A DNA stretch of 64,000 bases. Source: CAYTPI01 sp964439625 (lineage in GTDB: Bacteria > Chloroflexota > Anaerolineae > Aggregatilineales > UBA3940). Location: assembly GCA_964439625.1 (NCBI GenBank), contig CAYTPI010000011.1, positions 62,001-126,000 on the forward strand. The letters run 5' to 3'. A program made the position numbers and the translations under genes. Below, piece after piece: positions 15,495-25,708 of the stretch (the first letter of the stretch is position 1; the number at the start of each line of letters is the position of its first letter). The notes beneath the pieces were generated by a model that made no database searches, was not told where the DNA came from, and was given only the letters and a program-made list of their open reading frames with translations.

Positions 15495-18041
15495 TTGACG
15501 GCCAGAAGCAAATCAAAATCGAGCAAAGGCTCAAAGAAAAGCAGTAGTCAGAAAACCAGTTCTAAGAAGCGCTCCTCCAAAAAGGCGCCTTCTAAGAAAC
15601 GCAACGCTTCCTCAAAAAGGGGCAAGAAGAATCAACCACAGCCAGCAGCTTTGCCTGAACTGCGCAGCATCAAAGTAAAAAGCCGGGCCAATAAGATGAC
15701 CGAAACCAGTGAGGATGCACCGCTCTGGTGGCAACGTATTCAAAGTACATGGTTTGATGAAGTATTCGGTGTTCTACTCGTAGGGATCGGTCTGTTATCT
15801 ATCCTGACACTGCTCAGCCCTTCTGGTGAAATTGGCACAGCATGGGCGGGCACGTTAAGTAATTTCTTTGGGCTCGGGGCTTATATCATTTCTCTGGTAA
15901 TTATGACGGGCGGTGTCTTCATGCTCCTGCCAAAGATCGGTATTTTCATCCCATTGAACTGGTGGCGCATCACCACGGGAGAAGTGACATTTTTACTTGC
16001 ACTGGCTTACTTACATGCCAACATCCGTGCCAGTGTTGGTGGTCAGCTGGGGGAAATCGAAGCGCTAACACATGCGCTGGAGGGGCGCGGTGGCGGGATG
16101 GTCGGCTGGGCTATTCAAAATGGCCTCCACATTCTCCTCGGTGATACCGTCACCGGGGCGGTGTTACTGGGGGGGTTGATGGTGTTTGGTTTGATGACAG
16201 CAGGCATCCGCAAGCGTCATTTCATAGCTATACTAGATTCTGTCGAAAGCCGATTTGTGCACTTGGCAGGCATCGATGCAACCGAATACTATCGCTCGCC
16301 GGCAGCAGACGCAGAAACGATGACCGAAACAACCGACGGCACAGCAGCACCATTTATTGGCGTAGAAACGGTTGATAACCTAGAAAACATCGACCAACAG
16401 CCTACCGAAACACTCTACAAAATGGGCCGTCCATCAGTGTTGAGCAGCGATATCGTCATCAACCAAGCATCAGAGGACCGTGACACCATGATCGAACGGC
16501 TGCTTGAGGAAGGCCTATTTGAAGAACGCTTCCAACTGGATGAGCTCAAAGAAAAGCGCAAGGTACGCAAGCGTGCCGACGTCTTGCCCGATCTAAACTT
16601 ACTAAATGACAAAGGCTACCAACGCCCATCCGATAATGAGATCAATTATTGTGCGCATATTATCGAAGACACCATCTCGGACTTCGGTATGGAGGTGGAA
16701 GTCAAAGAGGTTAAGGCCGGGCCGACCATCACACAGTATGCGTTGCAGCCTTTCACCCATATTGAGAAGGACGGCAAGAAAGTTGTGCAACGAGTGCGTG
16801 TATCCAAGTTGACGACACTTGGGCAAGATATCGCCTTAGCCTTGAGCGTCAGCTCTGTTCGCATCCAAGCGCCCATCCCTGGGACGAACTACATTGGCAT
16901 TGAAGTGCCAAACCGCGATCCTGGTGTCGTTTCAATTCGTCCAGTTATTGAATCGCCGGCATTCTACAAAATCAGTAAATCACCTTTAGCAATCGCATTA
17001 GGGCGTGAGGTGGACGGTACACCCGTGGCAATGGACTTGGCAAAAATGCCGCACCTATTGATCGGTGGTACAACTGGTTCGGGTAAATCTGTCGCACTGC
17101 GCTCGATGGCAACCTGCTTGATCGCCAACAATACGCCGCAAGAACTGCGCCTAGTCATGCTCGACCCAAAGATGGTCGAGATGATCCGCTTTAACGGAGT
17201 ACCGCATCTGTTGGGGCGAGTAGAAGTCCAGCTCGAGCGCATCATCGGGGTGCTGCGCTGGGTCACGCGGGAGATGGATCGGCGCTACAAACTAATGGAA
17301 GAAGCCCAAGCACGCAATATTGATCTGTACAATAAAGGCCGCCGCAAAAATAAGCGCCTGCCCTATATTGTGGTGTTTATTGACGAGCTAGCGGAATTGA
17401 TGTCGGAACACCCAGATCAAACTGAGCCGTTACTCACTCGCCTAGCACAGATGGCCCGTGCCACAGGTATTCATATGGTGGTCGCCACACAGCGTCCTAG
17501 CACGGACGTCGTCACTGGGTTGATCAAAGCGAACTTCCCGGCGCGCATCGCCTTCAATGTGACGTCTAACACGGACTCACGAGTTGTTTTAGACTCAGTC
17601 GGTGCAGAAGAGTTGATTGGGCGCGGCGATATGCTCTACCAAGACCCCAGTGCGATGGCACCTGTTCGTCTACAAGGGTCGTTCATTAGTGATCGCGAAA
17701 CGGAAGCCATCATCCAGCATTGGCGCGATAACTGGGACAATCACGATGATCTGGCACCTGCCCCTTGGCAGCGAGCGTTGACTCGTGCTTCAATCTTGCA
17801 AGAAACCGACTCGTTGCTAATCGATGCGATCCGGTTGGTGCAGGAGGAACGCGAAGCCTCAGCTTCTGGTATTCAGCGCAAACTGAATGTTGGCTACCCA
17901 CGTGCCGCCCGCATTATGGATATGCTCTACAAGCTCGGCGTTGTCGGTGAAGAGGAAACCGGCGGGCGCACCCGTAATGTGTTGATCGGTAAAGACGCCG
18001 ACCCGCTCAAGTATATTGAGCAGCAGCGGCGCAAGAAGTAG
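15495..18041 (+). CDS. ftsK: DNA translocase FtsK/SpoIIIE
   Basis: 848 residues from a TTG start; GAGAGGA lies about 15 bases upstream, rather far, so the exact start is uncertain. A Lys/Ser-rich cytoplasmic N-terminus (1-60) precedes four membrane helices (about 85-245), a linker, then the alpha/beta motor: Walker A GGTTGSGKS (~524-532), Walker B VVFIDELAELM (~622-632), the conserved ATQRPSTDVVTGLIKANFPARIAF (~670-693). The C-terminal winged-helix gamma domain (about 780-840; ASGIQRKLNVGYPRAARIMD) reads polar DNA sequences. FtsK pumps chromosome ends across the closing septum and activates dimer resolution. A strong terminator follows. Confidence 0.96.
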   Translation: MTARSKSKSSKGSKKSSSQKTSSKKRSSKKAPSKKRNASSKRGKKNQPQPAALPELRSIKVKSRANKMTETSEDAPLWWQRIQSTWFDEVFGVLLVGIGLLSILTLLSPSGEIGTAWAGTLSNFFGLGAYIISLVIMTGGVFMLLPKIGIFIPLNWWRITTGEVTFLLALAYLHANIRASVGGQLGEIEALTHALEGRGGGMVGWAIQNGLHILLGDTVTGAVLLGGLMVFGLMTAGIRKRHFIAILDSVESRFVHLAGIDATEYYRSPAADAETMTETTDGTAAPFIGVETVDNLENIDQQPTETLYKMGRPSVLSSDIVINQASEDRDTMIERLLEEGLFEERFQLDELKEKRKVRKRADVLPDLNLLNDKGYQRPSDNEINYCAHIIEDTISDFGMEVEVKEVKAGPTITQYALQPFTHIEKDGKKVVQRVRVSKLTTLGQDIALALSVSSVRIQAPIPGTNYIGIEVPNRDPGVVSIRPVIESPAFYKISKSPLAIALGREVDGTPVAMDLAKMPHLLIGGTTGSGKSVALRSMATCLIANNTPQELRLVMLDPKMVEMIRFNGVPHLLGRVEVQLERIIGVLRWVTREMDRRYKLMEEAQARNIDLYNKGRRKNKRLPYIVVFIDELAELMSEHPDQTEPLLTRLAQMARATGIHMVVATQRPSTDVVTGLIKANFPARIAFNVTSNTDSRVVLDSVGAEELIGRGDMLYQDPSAMAPVRLQGSFISDRETEAIIQHWRDNWDNHDDLAPAPWQRALTRASILQETDSLLIDAIRLVQEEREASASGIQRKLNVGYPRAARIMDMLYKLGVVGEEETGGRTRNVLIGKDADPLKYIEQQRRKK

Positions 18042-18046
18042 CGTTA

Positions 18047-18087
18047 AAGGGGGGCCGGATATTACTGCATTCGGCCCCCCTTTTTCA
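18047..18087 (+). terminator. Rho-independent terminator after ftsK
   Basis: Nine-base perfect stem GGGGGGCCG (18049-18057) with CGGCCCCCC (18072-18080), then TTTTT. It is placed between the stop codons of convergent ftsK and glgP; the minus-strand side has only TTT, so it mainly serves ftsK. Confidence 0.93.
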
Positions 18088-18098
18088 TACAATGGCGC

Positions 18099-20672
18099 TT
18101 ACGCCCAAGAAACCAAACCCAAGCGCAGTGGGTTGCTCAAATCTGTATGACTGGGGATCGCCCGTACAGAAAAGCCATGCTGCCCAACATCATCACCAGC
18201 AAAAATCCCTTTATAAGTGAACCAGCCATCATCGGCACCGGGGCCAATAAGCTCCATATCATGCGTGTGGGCTCGGACAATGTTGCCATCTTGGTCAAGC
18301 GGCCCTTCATAGACTTGCAGCGTAACATCTGTGGGTTGTAGGCCACCTAAATATGCGCTGGCCTCTACCGTTGTTTCCTGCCCAACAGCGATCTCCGCTG
18401 GCACATCGACGTTTACCTCTTTGATGACGACTTCCGGCCAATTATCATCGACCATCTTCTGCCAATCGGCGAAGGCAACCCCACGCTCGTAGTTCTTCTC
18501 GGCTAACTCACGCGACTTCACCAAGCATGGGTAATAGTAGTCAGATGTGTAATCCTGCACCATGCGCGCCGTACTGAAGTATGCAGCCAGTTGTACAAAG
18601 CCCGCTTTCATTTTAGCGATCCAGCCGCGGGGCAAGCTCTCGCCATTCTCTTGGCCATCATAGAAAAGCGGCACCATATCTTTTTCGAGCATCTCGTAAA
18701 TGGCATTTGCTTCTATACGATCTTGTTCGTCGTACCTATCTTCCTGATATTCCTCACCGCGACCAATTGCCCAGCCTACTTGGCGGTTGTAGGCTTCTGC
18801 CCACCATCCATCTAGAATACTCAAGTTCAAAACGCCGTTGAGCACCGCCTTCATCCCGCTGGTACCACTGGCTTCCATTGGACGCCGGGGTGTGTTCAAC
18901 CAGACATCACACCCTTGCACCATATAGCGCGTGGTCACCATATCGTAGTCTTCCAAGAAGATAAACCGATCCTGACAGTTGTTTTTATAGGCAAAGTCAA
19001 CAAGCTGTTGGATGAACGCCTTACCCTGCGTATCGTGCGGGTGGGCTTTCCCCGCGAAGATAAACTGTACCGGGCGCTCTCCCTTGATGATCCGCAGTAG
19101 GCGTTCTGGATCACGCAGGAGGAGCGTTGCACGCTTATACGTCGCAAAACGTCGTGCGAAACCAATTGTTAGAATGTCGGGGTCAAGCGCTTCATGCGCG
19201 GCCTGAACCTGCATTGAAGGTGCGCTACGGCTTTCCAACTGCTTAACCAGTTGCTCTCGTGCATAAGAAACCATGCGGAGCCGGCGACGTACATGCGTCC
19301 GCCAGAGCTCTTCGTCAGGAATGGCAGATGCTCGCGCCCAGATCGTCGCATCCGCTGGTGACTCGCGCCAGTTGGGGCCCAAGTAGCGATCAAATAGGTT
19401 AGAGAGTTCACGCGAAACCCAGGAAAAGGTATGCACGCCATTGGTTAACCCATCGATTGGCACCTCATCAACGGGCACACCGGGATACACATCTTGCCAC
19501 ATGTCACGGGCAATCGCCCCATGTAATTGACTGACACCATTGGCACACGACGACATGCGTAAAGCGTAAATCGTCATACAGGGAAATTCAGTATTGTTAT
19601 TAGCATCAAAACGCCCCAAGGCCATGAATTCATGGTCGCTAACGCCTAGTTCTTCCCAGTACGGTTGCAGATATTTGCTGATCAATTCAGGGTCGAAGTA
19701 ATCATTCCCCGCTGGAACAGGCGTATGCGTGGTAAACAGGTTAGTCTCAGCAAGAATGGCACACGCTTTCTGGAAATCGAAGCCCGTGCGCCCCATTAGT
19801 GTACGAGCACGTTCGAATGCCATAAAAGCCGCATGGCCTTCATTCATATGGCAGACCGCGGGTTCCTTGCCTATTGCCACCAATGCCCTGTAGCCGCCAA
19901 TCCCCAGCAGAATTTCCTGCCGAATGCGCATATCACGGTCACCACCATACAACTGATCGGTGAGCGCTTGCACTTCCGGTGGGTTATCAATCATGTTGGT
20001 ATCGAGGAGATAGAGCGACACACGCCCGACTCGTACTTGCCAGATTTGCGCCCGCGCTTCCTGCCCAGCAAGATCAACAGAGATTGTAATCGGCTTATCG
20101 TCCGCATCAGTGACCAACTCCAGTGGCATAATTGAGAAATTGTTAATTGGGTAGAGTTCTTGTTGCCAGCCATCGTTGTTCAGATATTGGCGGAAGTACC
20201 CATGTTGGTAAAGCAACCCAACGCCCATCAATGGCACGTTCAAGTCACTCGCAGCTTTGAGGTGGTCTCCAGCCAGCACACCCAAGCCGCCGGAATAGTT
20301 CCGGATACTCTCAGTTAGGCCGAACTCAAATGAAAAATAGGCTACCTGACCTTCACCTTGTTCGTTATATGTCTGCTGATACCAGGTCTGCTTATCCGCA
20401 GCTATGTATTGGTCAAACGACTCAACGACACGCTGATAATGGGCCATGAAGCCATCATCCTGCACGAGGACATCGTAGCGTTTCTCACTGATCAAACCGA
20501 GCATTTCCACCGGATTGTGGTGCGTCTCTTCCCATAGAGCCTCATCCATCCGGACGAACATTTGAATTGCTTCGTGGTCCCAACTCCAGAAAATATTATA
20601 GGCGATATCCGGTAGGCGGTTGAGGGCCTCTGGTACGGACGCTTTGACAGTATAAGTGGCAATTGGCCGCAT
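18099..20672 (-). CDS. glgP: Alpha-glucan (glycogen/maltodextrin) phosphorylase
   Basis: 857 residues; AGGAGA lies upstream of the ATG. It belongs to the TIGR02094-type phosphorylases (Thermotoga/Thermus style) rather than the rabbit-muscle type: an N-terminal RLPDIAYNIFWSWDHEAIQMF segment, YFSFEFGLTESIRNYSGGLGVLAGDHLKAASDL (~110-143), MNEGHAAF, and the PLP site GTSGMKAVLNG with the Lys at residue 608. PLP phosphate activates inorganic phosphate to split alpha-1,4-glucosyl units as glucose 1-phosphate. A C-terminal beta-rich domain (about 750-857) is typical. It is a lone gene between convergent ftsK and divergent radA. Confidence 0.95.
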   Translation of the reverse strand: MRPIATYTVKASVPEALNRLPDIAYNIFWSWDHEAIQMFVRMDEALWEETHHNPVEMLGLISEKRYDVLVQDDGFMAHYQRVVESFDQYIAADKQTWYQQTYNEQGEGQVAYFSFEFGLTESIRNYSGGLGVLAGDHLKAASDLNVPLMGVGLLYQHGYFRQYLNNDGWQQELYPINNFSIMPLELVTDADDKPITISVDLAGQEARAQIWQVRVGRVSLYLLDTNMIDNPPEVQALTDQLYGGDRDMRIRQEILLGIGGYRALVAIGKEPAVCHMNEGHAAFMAFERARTLMGRTGFDFQKACAILAETNLFTTHTPVPAGNDYFDPELISKYLQPYWEELGVSDHEFMALGRFDANNNTEFPCMTIYALRMSSCANGVSQLHGAIARDMWQDVYPGVPVDEVPIDGLTNGVHTFSWVSRELSNLFDRYLGPNWRESPADATIWARASAIPDEELWRTHVRRRLRMVSYAREQLVKQLESRSAPSMQVQAAHEALDPDILTIGFARRFATYKRATLLLRDPERLLRIIKGERPVQFIFAGKAHPHDTQGKAFIQQLVDFAYKNNCQDRFIFLEDYDMVTTRYMVQGCDVWLNTPRRPMEASGTSGMKAVLNGVLNLSILDGWWAEAYNRQVGWAIGRGEEYQEDRYDEQDRIEANAIYEMLEKDMVPLFYDGQENGESLPRGWIAKMKAGFVQLAAYFSTARMVQDYTSDYYYPCLVKSRELAEKNYERGVAFADWQKMVDDNWPEVVIKEVNVDVPAEIAVGQETTVEASAYLGGLQPTDVTLQVYEGPLDQDGNIVRAHTHDMELIGPGADDGWFTYKGIFAGDDVGQHGFSVRAIPSHTDLSNPLRLGLVSWA

Positions 20673-20864
20673 GCAGTTTGTCTCCTGTTAAATGGTGTGA
20701 TACAGATTGTTGTAGATGCTAGGTTCCCCACGAACCCAAACATCTGTTTGCAGACTTGTGATGGTGTTAAAATTACGTCATGCTTTGCACTACACAATCA
20801 TTAATCAAAGATGAGGATATGTAGTGCATAACTATGGTAAAGAGTATAGGTAACCAAGAAACCA

Positions 20865-22235
20865 ATGGCAAAGACCAAGTCAATCTACCTATGTGAAGAA
20901 TGTGGTCGGCAGCAGTCCGGCTACCTAGGAAAATGCCCTAATTGCGGGGCCTGGGATTCGTTCATTGAAGAAGTCCTCACCCCGGCGGCAGAGAAAACAA
21001 CGGCTGGTGCCACATCGTTCGCACGCTCTGTTCCACGTCGGCTCACAGACATTGAAGAAGACCCTTGGGAACGCATTCCGCTGCCCATCGGTGAATTCTC
21101 GCGCGTACTGGGAGGGGGGATAGTCCCTGGCAGCTTGGTTCTAATTGGTGGTGAACCAGGTATCGGCAAAAGCACCCTGTTGGCCCAAATGGCAGCGATG
21201 TTAGGCCAGACGGTAGGGCCCGTTTTGTATGTCAGCGGAGAAGAGTCCGTCAACCAGATCAAGATGCGGGCCGAGCGGCTCGACCTACATAGTGACGACT
21301 TATTTCTAGTCACAGAAACCAACCTCGCTGTTATTCAAACACATGTTAACAACATCAATCCACACGTCTTGATCATCGACTCAATTCAAACGGTCTTTGA
21401 TGAGAGCAGCACAGCCGCACCCGGCGGAGTAAGCCAGGTGAAACAATGTGCGACAGCCTTTCAACGCCTCGCTAAAGACTCTGGCATCCCGATCTTTCTT
21501 GTCGGGCATGTTACCAAAGAAGGCAGCATCGCTGGGCCGCGTGTACTCGAACACATTGTTGATACTGTTCTCTACCTCGAAGGTGACTCGTATCAGGCCT
21601 TTCGCTTGCTACGCAGTGTCAAAAATCGTTTCGGTGCCACCTCAGAGGTGGGTGTCTTCGAGATGCAAGGCCGGGGCATGGTTGAAGTTACCAATCCATC
21701 CGAGGCTTTTCTCGCGGAGCGACTAGTGTCGGCGTCTGGTTCTGCCATCGTTGTGACGATGGAAGGCACTCGTCCCCTCTTGGCAGAAGTCCAAGCACTC
21801 GTCAGCCCAACCAGTTTTTCAAATCCACGCCGAACAGCTAACGGCGTGGATTTGGGCCGCCTTTTATTGATCTCTGCGGTATTGTCACGGCGGGCGGGTG
21901 TTCGCCTCTCGGAACAGGATATCTTTGCAAACGTCATCGGTGGCTTACGCATAGACGAACCTGCCGCAGACCTCGCCATTGCGCTGTCAATTGTTTCCAG
22001 CACGCGCGACCGTCCGTTACCTGCTGACCTAGCTGTTGTCGGGGAAATGGGTCTAAGTGGTGAACTACGAGCCGTCAGCCAGTTAGGTACACGCATGTAT
22101 GAAGCCATGAAGCTGGGCTTCAAACGGATGATCGTTCCGCGCTCAGTTCGGCGCAATAGTGAGCCGTTACCAGACGGTATTGACCTAGTGCAGGTACGCT
22201 CAATTGATGAAGCCATTCGAATTGCATTGCAGTAA
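20865..22235 (+). CDS. radA: DNA repair protein RadA/Sms
   Basis: 456 residues. The N-terminal zinc ribbon is CEECG ... CPNCG (~9-27). The RecA-like core has Walker A GGEPGIGKST (~99-108), Walker B HVLIIDSIQT (~166-175) and the diagnostic KNRFG motif (~252-256). Residues ~290-456 form the Lon-protease-like domain, without its catalytic Ser. RadA is a helicase-like motor that extends D-loops and processes recombination intermediates. It begins divergently from glgP and ends 35 bases before the subtilase gene. Confidence 0.97.
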   Translation: MAKTKSIYLCEECGRQQSGYLGKCPNCGAWDSFIEEVLTPAAEKTTAGATSFARSVPRRLTDIEEDPWERIPLPIGEFSRVLGGGIVPGSLVLIGGEPGIGKSTLLAQMAAMLGQTVGPVLYVSGEESVNQIKMRAERLDLHSDDLFLVTETNLAVIQTHVNNINPHVLIIDSIQTVFDESSTAAPGGVSQVKQCATAFQRLAKDSGIPIFLVGHVTKEGSIAGPRVLEHIVDTVLYLEGDSYQAFRLLRSVKNRFGATSEVGVFEMQGRGMVEVTNPSEAFLAERLVSASGSAIVVTMEGTRPLLAEVQALVSPTSFSNPRRTANGVDLGRLLLISAVLSRRAGVRLSEQDIFANVIGGLRIDEPAADLAIALSIVSSTRDRPLPADLAVVGEMGLSGELRAVSQLGTRMYEAMKLGFKRMIVPRSVRRNSEPLPDGIDLVQVRSIDEAIRIALQ

Positions 22236-22270
22236 CATCCCGATAGATATGATAAAGAGGGCGCTTATTG

Positions 22271-24733
22271 ATGGATAAAGCCGACACAATAACCAGTCAA
22301 GCAACCGAACAAATTATACGGACGCGTCCACATGGTTGTTTTACAGCATTAGTCATACTTACCATTTCAACGGTGCTATTCATTGCAGGCTTCATCTGGA
22401 TCGGGACGGTTAACCCAGCCATCATTCCCGGTGATGTCCTACTTCAGGATGTTGGGCGCGCCGTTGGCTTCACGCTGATATTATTGCTCTTTGGTCTGCC
22501 AGCATTGGTATTTCTACGCCAACCAACGCTGCGCCTATGGCGCGGCATGGGGCTAGTAATCACCACTGCGGCTGTGATTATTTTTGTTCAGGGCATGCTT
22601 CTGAGCATCGACCGTGGTCTACTAGACTATCCCGGTTTACCCTATGCAGTCCCAGCAATGGTAAATATTATTCTGGCAGCTATTATTGTCGCCATTTTCC
22701 CTGAGCGGTATTTTGCCACACCGAATACAACCAGCATTCTATTAGGGCTTTTCTGCGGAGCGTTAGTCGGTCTTGGCTGGGTATTCTCCGGGGTGTTGGG
22801 CACACCATTAGAATTTCTGCTCTCTCTACTAGAAGCCGTCGGTCTGGCGTTGATCATCGCTGTTTTGATGCCACTGCTTTTCGTATTCGACCCTAAGTTC
22901 CCAACAGAATGGCCGCGCTGGTCGATTGTTGTCATTAGCACGTTCATCCTATCCCTAGTACCAACACTACTGGTTGTGCGCGGTTTCCAGCTACAGGCAG
23001 CGATGGTAGCACCGGGCATTCTACTGGCTGGCTTTGTCTATAGCGGCCTATCTGTGATGGATGAGAAGCCAAATCCGGCCCGGCAATGGCCAGCACTCTT
23101 CGCGTTTTTATTGATTGCCCTAGGAATACCATTAGTGTTCACAGAGGGTCTGGAAGGGGATTGGATGCCAACAGCATTGGCGGGCATCTGGTTAATAGGG
23201 ATGGGCGCCGCCACAGGCGTCAGTTCTTTCCTCAGTTTGTTGATGTTGGGGCTGTATGGGCCACTGCGCAAAGTGAAATCACAAATAGGACCGGGCATAC
23301 TGGCGGGGCTTGGCCTCATAGCTGTTCCCATCACATATGCTGCATCCGGCGGGCAAGGTTTCTTAAGTGATAGATTCTTCGTCGTTATGCAAGAGCAGAC
23401 TGAAACCGATTTCGCCATAGATATCGAAGAGCGTGATGAGCGCGTTCAGGTAGTCTACGAAACCCTAGTTGAGCATGCTGATGAAACGCAAGGCGAGCTA
23501 AGAGCCTTTCTCGACGAGCGTCATGTCGAATATACACCGTATTATCTTGTGAATGGCATTGAAGTCAGTGGAGGGAGAGGGTTACGGGCGGCAATCCTGC
23601 GCCAGCCCGGCGTTGACCGCATCATAGAGTCACCACCGACCCGCCCATTGCCTGCGCTTCGGGGTCAGAAAACAGCAGATATCCTCGCATCTGTGGATGA
23701 TTTGTCTGAGTTGCAGGTCGATCCACTCCAGGACGAGTTTTTCACGACTGTTACATGGGGCCTGTCAGCGATGGAGGTTCCCAAAGCATGGGAAGCGTTC
23801 GACACACGTGGTGAAGGCATCATTATCGGTAATGCCGACTCCGGTGTCGATTGGCAGCACCCTGACCTGCAAAGCAACTATCTTGGTGCAGCAGGTAACC
23901 ATGACTATCATTGGTTCGACCCATGGGAAGGCACCACAGAGCCAACCGACTCCGGTGGGCATGGCACACATACTGCCGGATCTTCATTCGGAGCCAGTGG
24001 CATCGGGGTCGCCCCAGGCGCCAGTTGGATCGCCTGCCGAAACCTGGCCCGGAACCTTGGAACGCCAGCATTCTACCTTGACTGCATGCAGTTCCTGTTT
24101 GCCCCCTTCCCTCTTGATGGCGACCCATTTGAAGACGGTGACCCAACTCGGGGCGCACACGTCACCAATAATTCATGGGGTTGCCCACCAGAAGAAGGCT
24201 GTGATGGGCTAACATTGGGCATCGCCACCACGCATCTGCGTAATGCCGGGCAGATGATGGTCGTGAGTGCGGGTAACTCTGGCCCAGTTTGCGAGACGAT
24301 TGGTATCCCTGCCACGAGTGACGACGTACTCAGTGTGGGAGCTGTTTCTATTAACCGTCAAGTGACCTTCTTTAGCAGCCGCGGGCCAACTGAAGACTAC
24401 TTGGGTCGCGACCTGATCAAACCTGATATTGTCGCACCTGGGCAGGATGTCTACTCTGCTGTGCCAGGTGATGGGTATGCGGCATCACAAGGGACATCCA
24501 TGGCTGGCCCTCACGTTGCAGGGCTCGTTGCCTTGATGTGGTCGGCAAACCCAGAATTGATCGGTAATATAGAATTAACTGAGTTCATCATTTATGAAAC
24601 TGCGAACTCTGATGATGTTACGCTAGTTGACGACCCCTGTGCAGAGTTCGATGATAATGCGAAAGACAACGTCTACGGCTTTGGCCTTGTGAATGCTTAT
24701 CAAGCAGTACAACAGGCAGTAGAAGTGCAGTAG
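22271..24733 (+). CDS. Polytopic membrane protein fused to S8 subtilisin-like protease
   Basis: 820 residues from the ATG 22271 (a TTG just before it adds one residue). About ten to eleven hydrophobic segments occupy residues 25-370. A short region with a propeptide-like pattern (about 385-480) follows, then a complete subtilase domain: Asp523 in NADSGVDWQHPDL, His564 in GGHGTHTAG, oxyanion Asn in VVSAGNSGP (~676), and Ser743 in GTSMAGPHVAG. The protease should sit outside the membrane. Subtilases usually have one signal or anchor helix, so a large membrane domain on the N-terminal side is unusual; its role (transport, sensing or substrate presentation) is unknown. Spacing to radA suggests co-transcription. 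Confidence 0.87.
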   Translation: MDKADTITSQATEQIIRTRPHGCFTALVILTISTVLFIAGFIWIGTVNPAIIPGDVLLQDVGRAVGFTLILLLFGLPALVFLRQPTLRLWRGMGLVITTAAVIIFVQGMLLSIDRGLLDYPGLPYAVPAMVNIILAAIIVAIFPERYFATPNTTSILLGLFCGALVGLGWVFSGVLGTPLEFLLSLLEAVGLALIIAVLMPLLFVFDPKFPTEWPRWSIVVISTFILSLVPTLLVVRGFQLQAAMVAPGILLAGFVYSGLSVMDEKPNPARQWPALFAFLLIALGIPLVFTEGLEGDWMPTALAGIWLIGMGAATGVSSFLSLLMLGLYGPLRKVKSQIGPGILAGLGLIAVPITYAASGGQGFLSDRFFVVMQEQTETDFAIDIEERDERVQVVYETLVEHADETQGELRAFLDERHVEYTPYYLVNGIEVSGGRGLRAAILRQPGVDRIIESPPTRPLPALRGQKTADILASVDDLSELQVDPLQDEFFTTVTWGLSAMEVPKAWEAFDTRGEGIIIGNADSGVDWQHPDLQSNYLGAAGNHDYHWFDPWEGTTEPTDSGGHGTHTAGSSFGASGIGVAPGASWIACRNLARNLGTPAFYLDCMQFLFAPFPLDGDPFEDGDPTRGAHVTNNSWGCPPEEGCDGLTLGIATTHLRNAGQMMVVSAGNSGPVCETIGIPATSDDVLSVGAVSINRQVTFFSSRGPTEDYLGRDLIKPDIVAPGQDVYSAVPGDGYAASQGTSMAGPHVAGLVALMWSANPELIGNIELTEFIIYETANSDDVTLVDDPCAEFDDNAKDNVYGFGLVNAYQAVQQAVEVQ

Positions 24734-24769
24734 AGTGAATTGACATAAAGTAAAGACAGATTTGATCCT

Positions 24770-25705
24770 ATGCCAAAAAGTGATCTCGCATTGTCCGGCA
24801 TCACGCTCGAAGATACTATGAGCGAAGCCGGACAGAAGCTATTAAACCATCAATTTTCCTACCTTGAATACCGTGAACTAGGCTGCATGGAGGGGAAAGA
24901 CCCGACGCATGTGCATAAAGCACGGGTTGCCGTCAGGCGCATGCGGTCTGCTCTAAAGGTATTTAGGCAGTACTATCCATTTGATACACTTAACTTCATC
25001 AGCAAAGGGCTGCGGCGCACTCAGCGCGTTCTGGGCCGCGTGCGAGACATGGACGTGTTTATTGAGAATACTGCACCTTTTCTCGATCAACTTCCGCTGG
25101 AGAGTTGCAGCCTCCTAGACCCGTTCTTAAACTACCTCAATGCCCAGCGCGGACAAAAGCAAACCGCCGTTGTAGCGTACCTCGAAGGTGAAGCATATAA
25201 GCGCTTTAAAGCGCAAATGACCGAATATCTCGAAACTGTTCCGCGCACTGAGACGTTGGTGAAGCAGCGGTTAGCTTCCGAACTTTACAAGCGCTACGAA
25301 GCCATTCGGAGCTATGAGCAACACCTCGATAACATTACGTTTGACGAGCTCCACGAGCTTCGGAAGTCAGGCAAGGAGTTCCGTTACAGCCTTGAATTCT
25401 TCGCCCACATCCTGGCGCCAGAGGTTGTTGAGAATATCAAGTGGGTCAAGGCGCTACAGGAGCATTTAGGTACACTGAATGATGCACATGTTGGCATAGG
25501 CCTCATTGACGACGCCATTGCCGACCTGCAAGACAACCACAGTGTCAGTCCAGAGGCTAAACAAGCTATTGCTGGGGCCCTCGTTTACCGGGCGCATCTT
25601 GAGAAACAAGCGGAGCAGGTCAAAGCCTCTTTCAAACCCATTTGGGAAGATGTGGTGTCGGAGGATTTTCGCTATAAGCTCGCCATCGCAATAAGCTACA
25701 TCTAG
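24770..25705 (+). CDS. CHAD-domain protein
   Basis: 311 residues. The conserved CHAD pattern is clear: VHKARVAVRRMRSALKVFRQYY (~47-68), RRTQRVLGRVRDMDVFIENTAPFLD (~82-106), DELHELRKSGKEFRYSLEFFA (~191-211) and LQEHLGTLNDAHVG (~228-241). CHAD proteins are helical, carry surface patches of conserved His, Arg and Lys, and bind polyphosphate granules; many sit next to phosphate or storage-polymer enzymes. Here no CYTH domain is attached. The stop is three bases before the start of the ABC ATPase gene, so the two are probably co-translated. Confidence 0.92.
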   Translation: MPKSDLALSGITLEDTMSEAGQKLLNHQFSYLEYRELGCMEGKDPTHVHKARVAVRRMRSALKVFRQYYPFDTLNFISKGLRRTQRVLGRVRDMDVFIENTAPFLDQLPLESCSLLDPFLNYLNAQRGQKQTAVVAYLEGEAYKRFKAQMTEYLETVPRTETLVKQRLASELYKRYEAIRSYEQHLDNITFDELHELRKSGKEFRYSLEFFAHILAPEVVENIKWVKALQEHLGTLNDAHVGIGLIDDAIADLQDNHSVSPEAKQAIAGALVYRAHLEKQAEQVKASFKPIWEDVVSEDFRYKLAIAISYI

Positions 25706-25708
25706 CCG

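Noticed and set aside
21593..22216. 207-codon open frame opposite radA, and similar long frames opposite aroA and the kinase gene
   Set aside because: They mirror codon use of well-identified genes, have no ribosome site or family resemblance, and are explained as antisense shadows.
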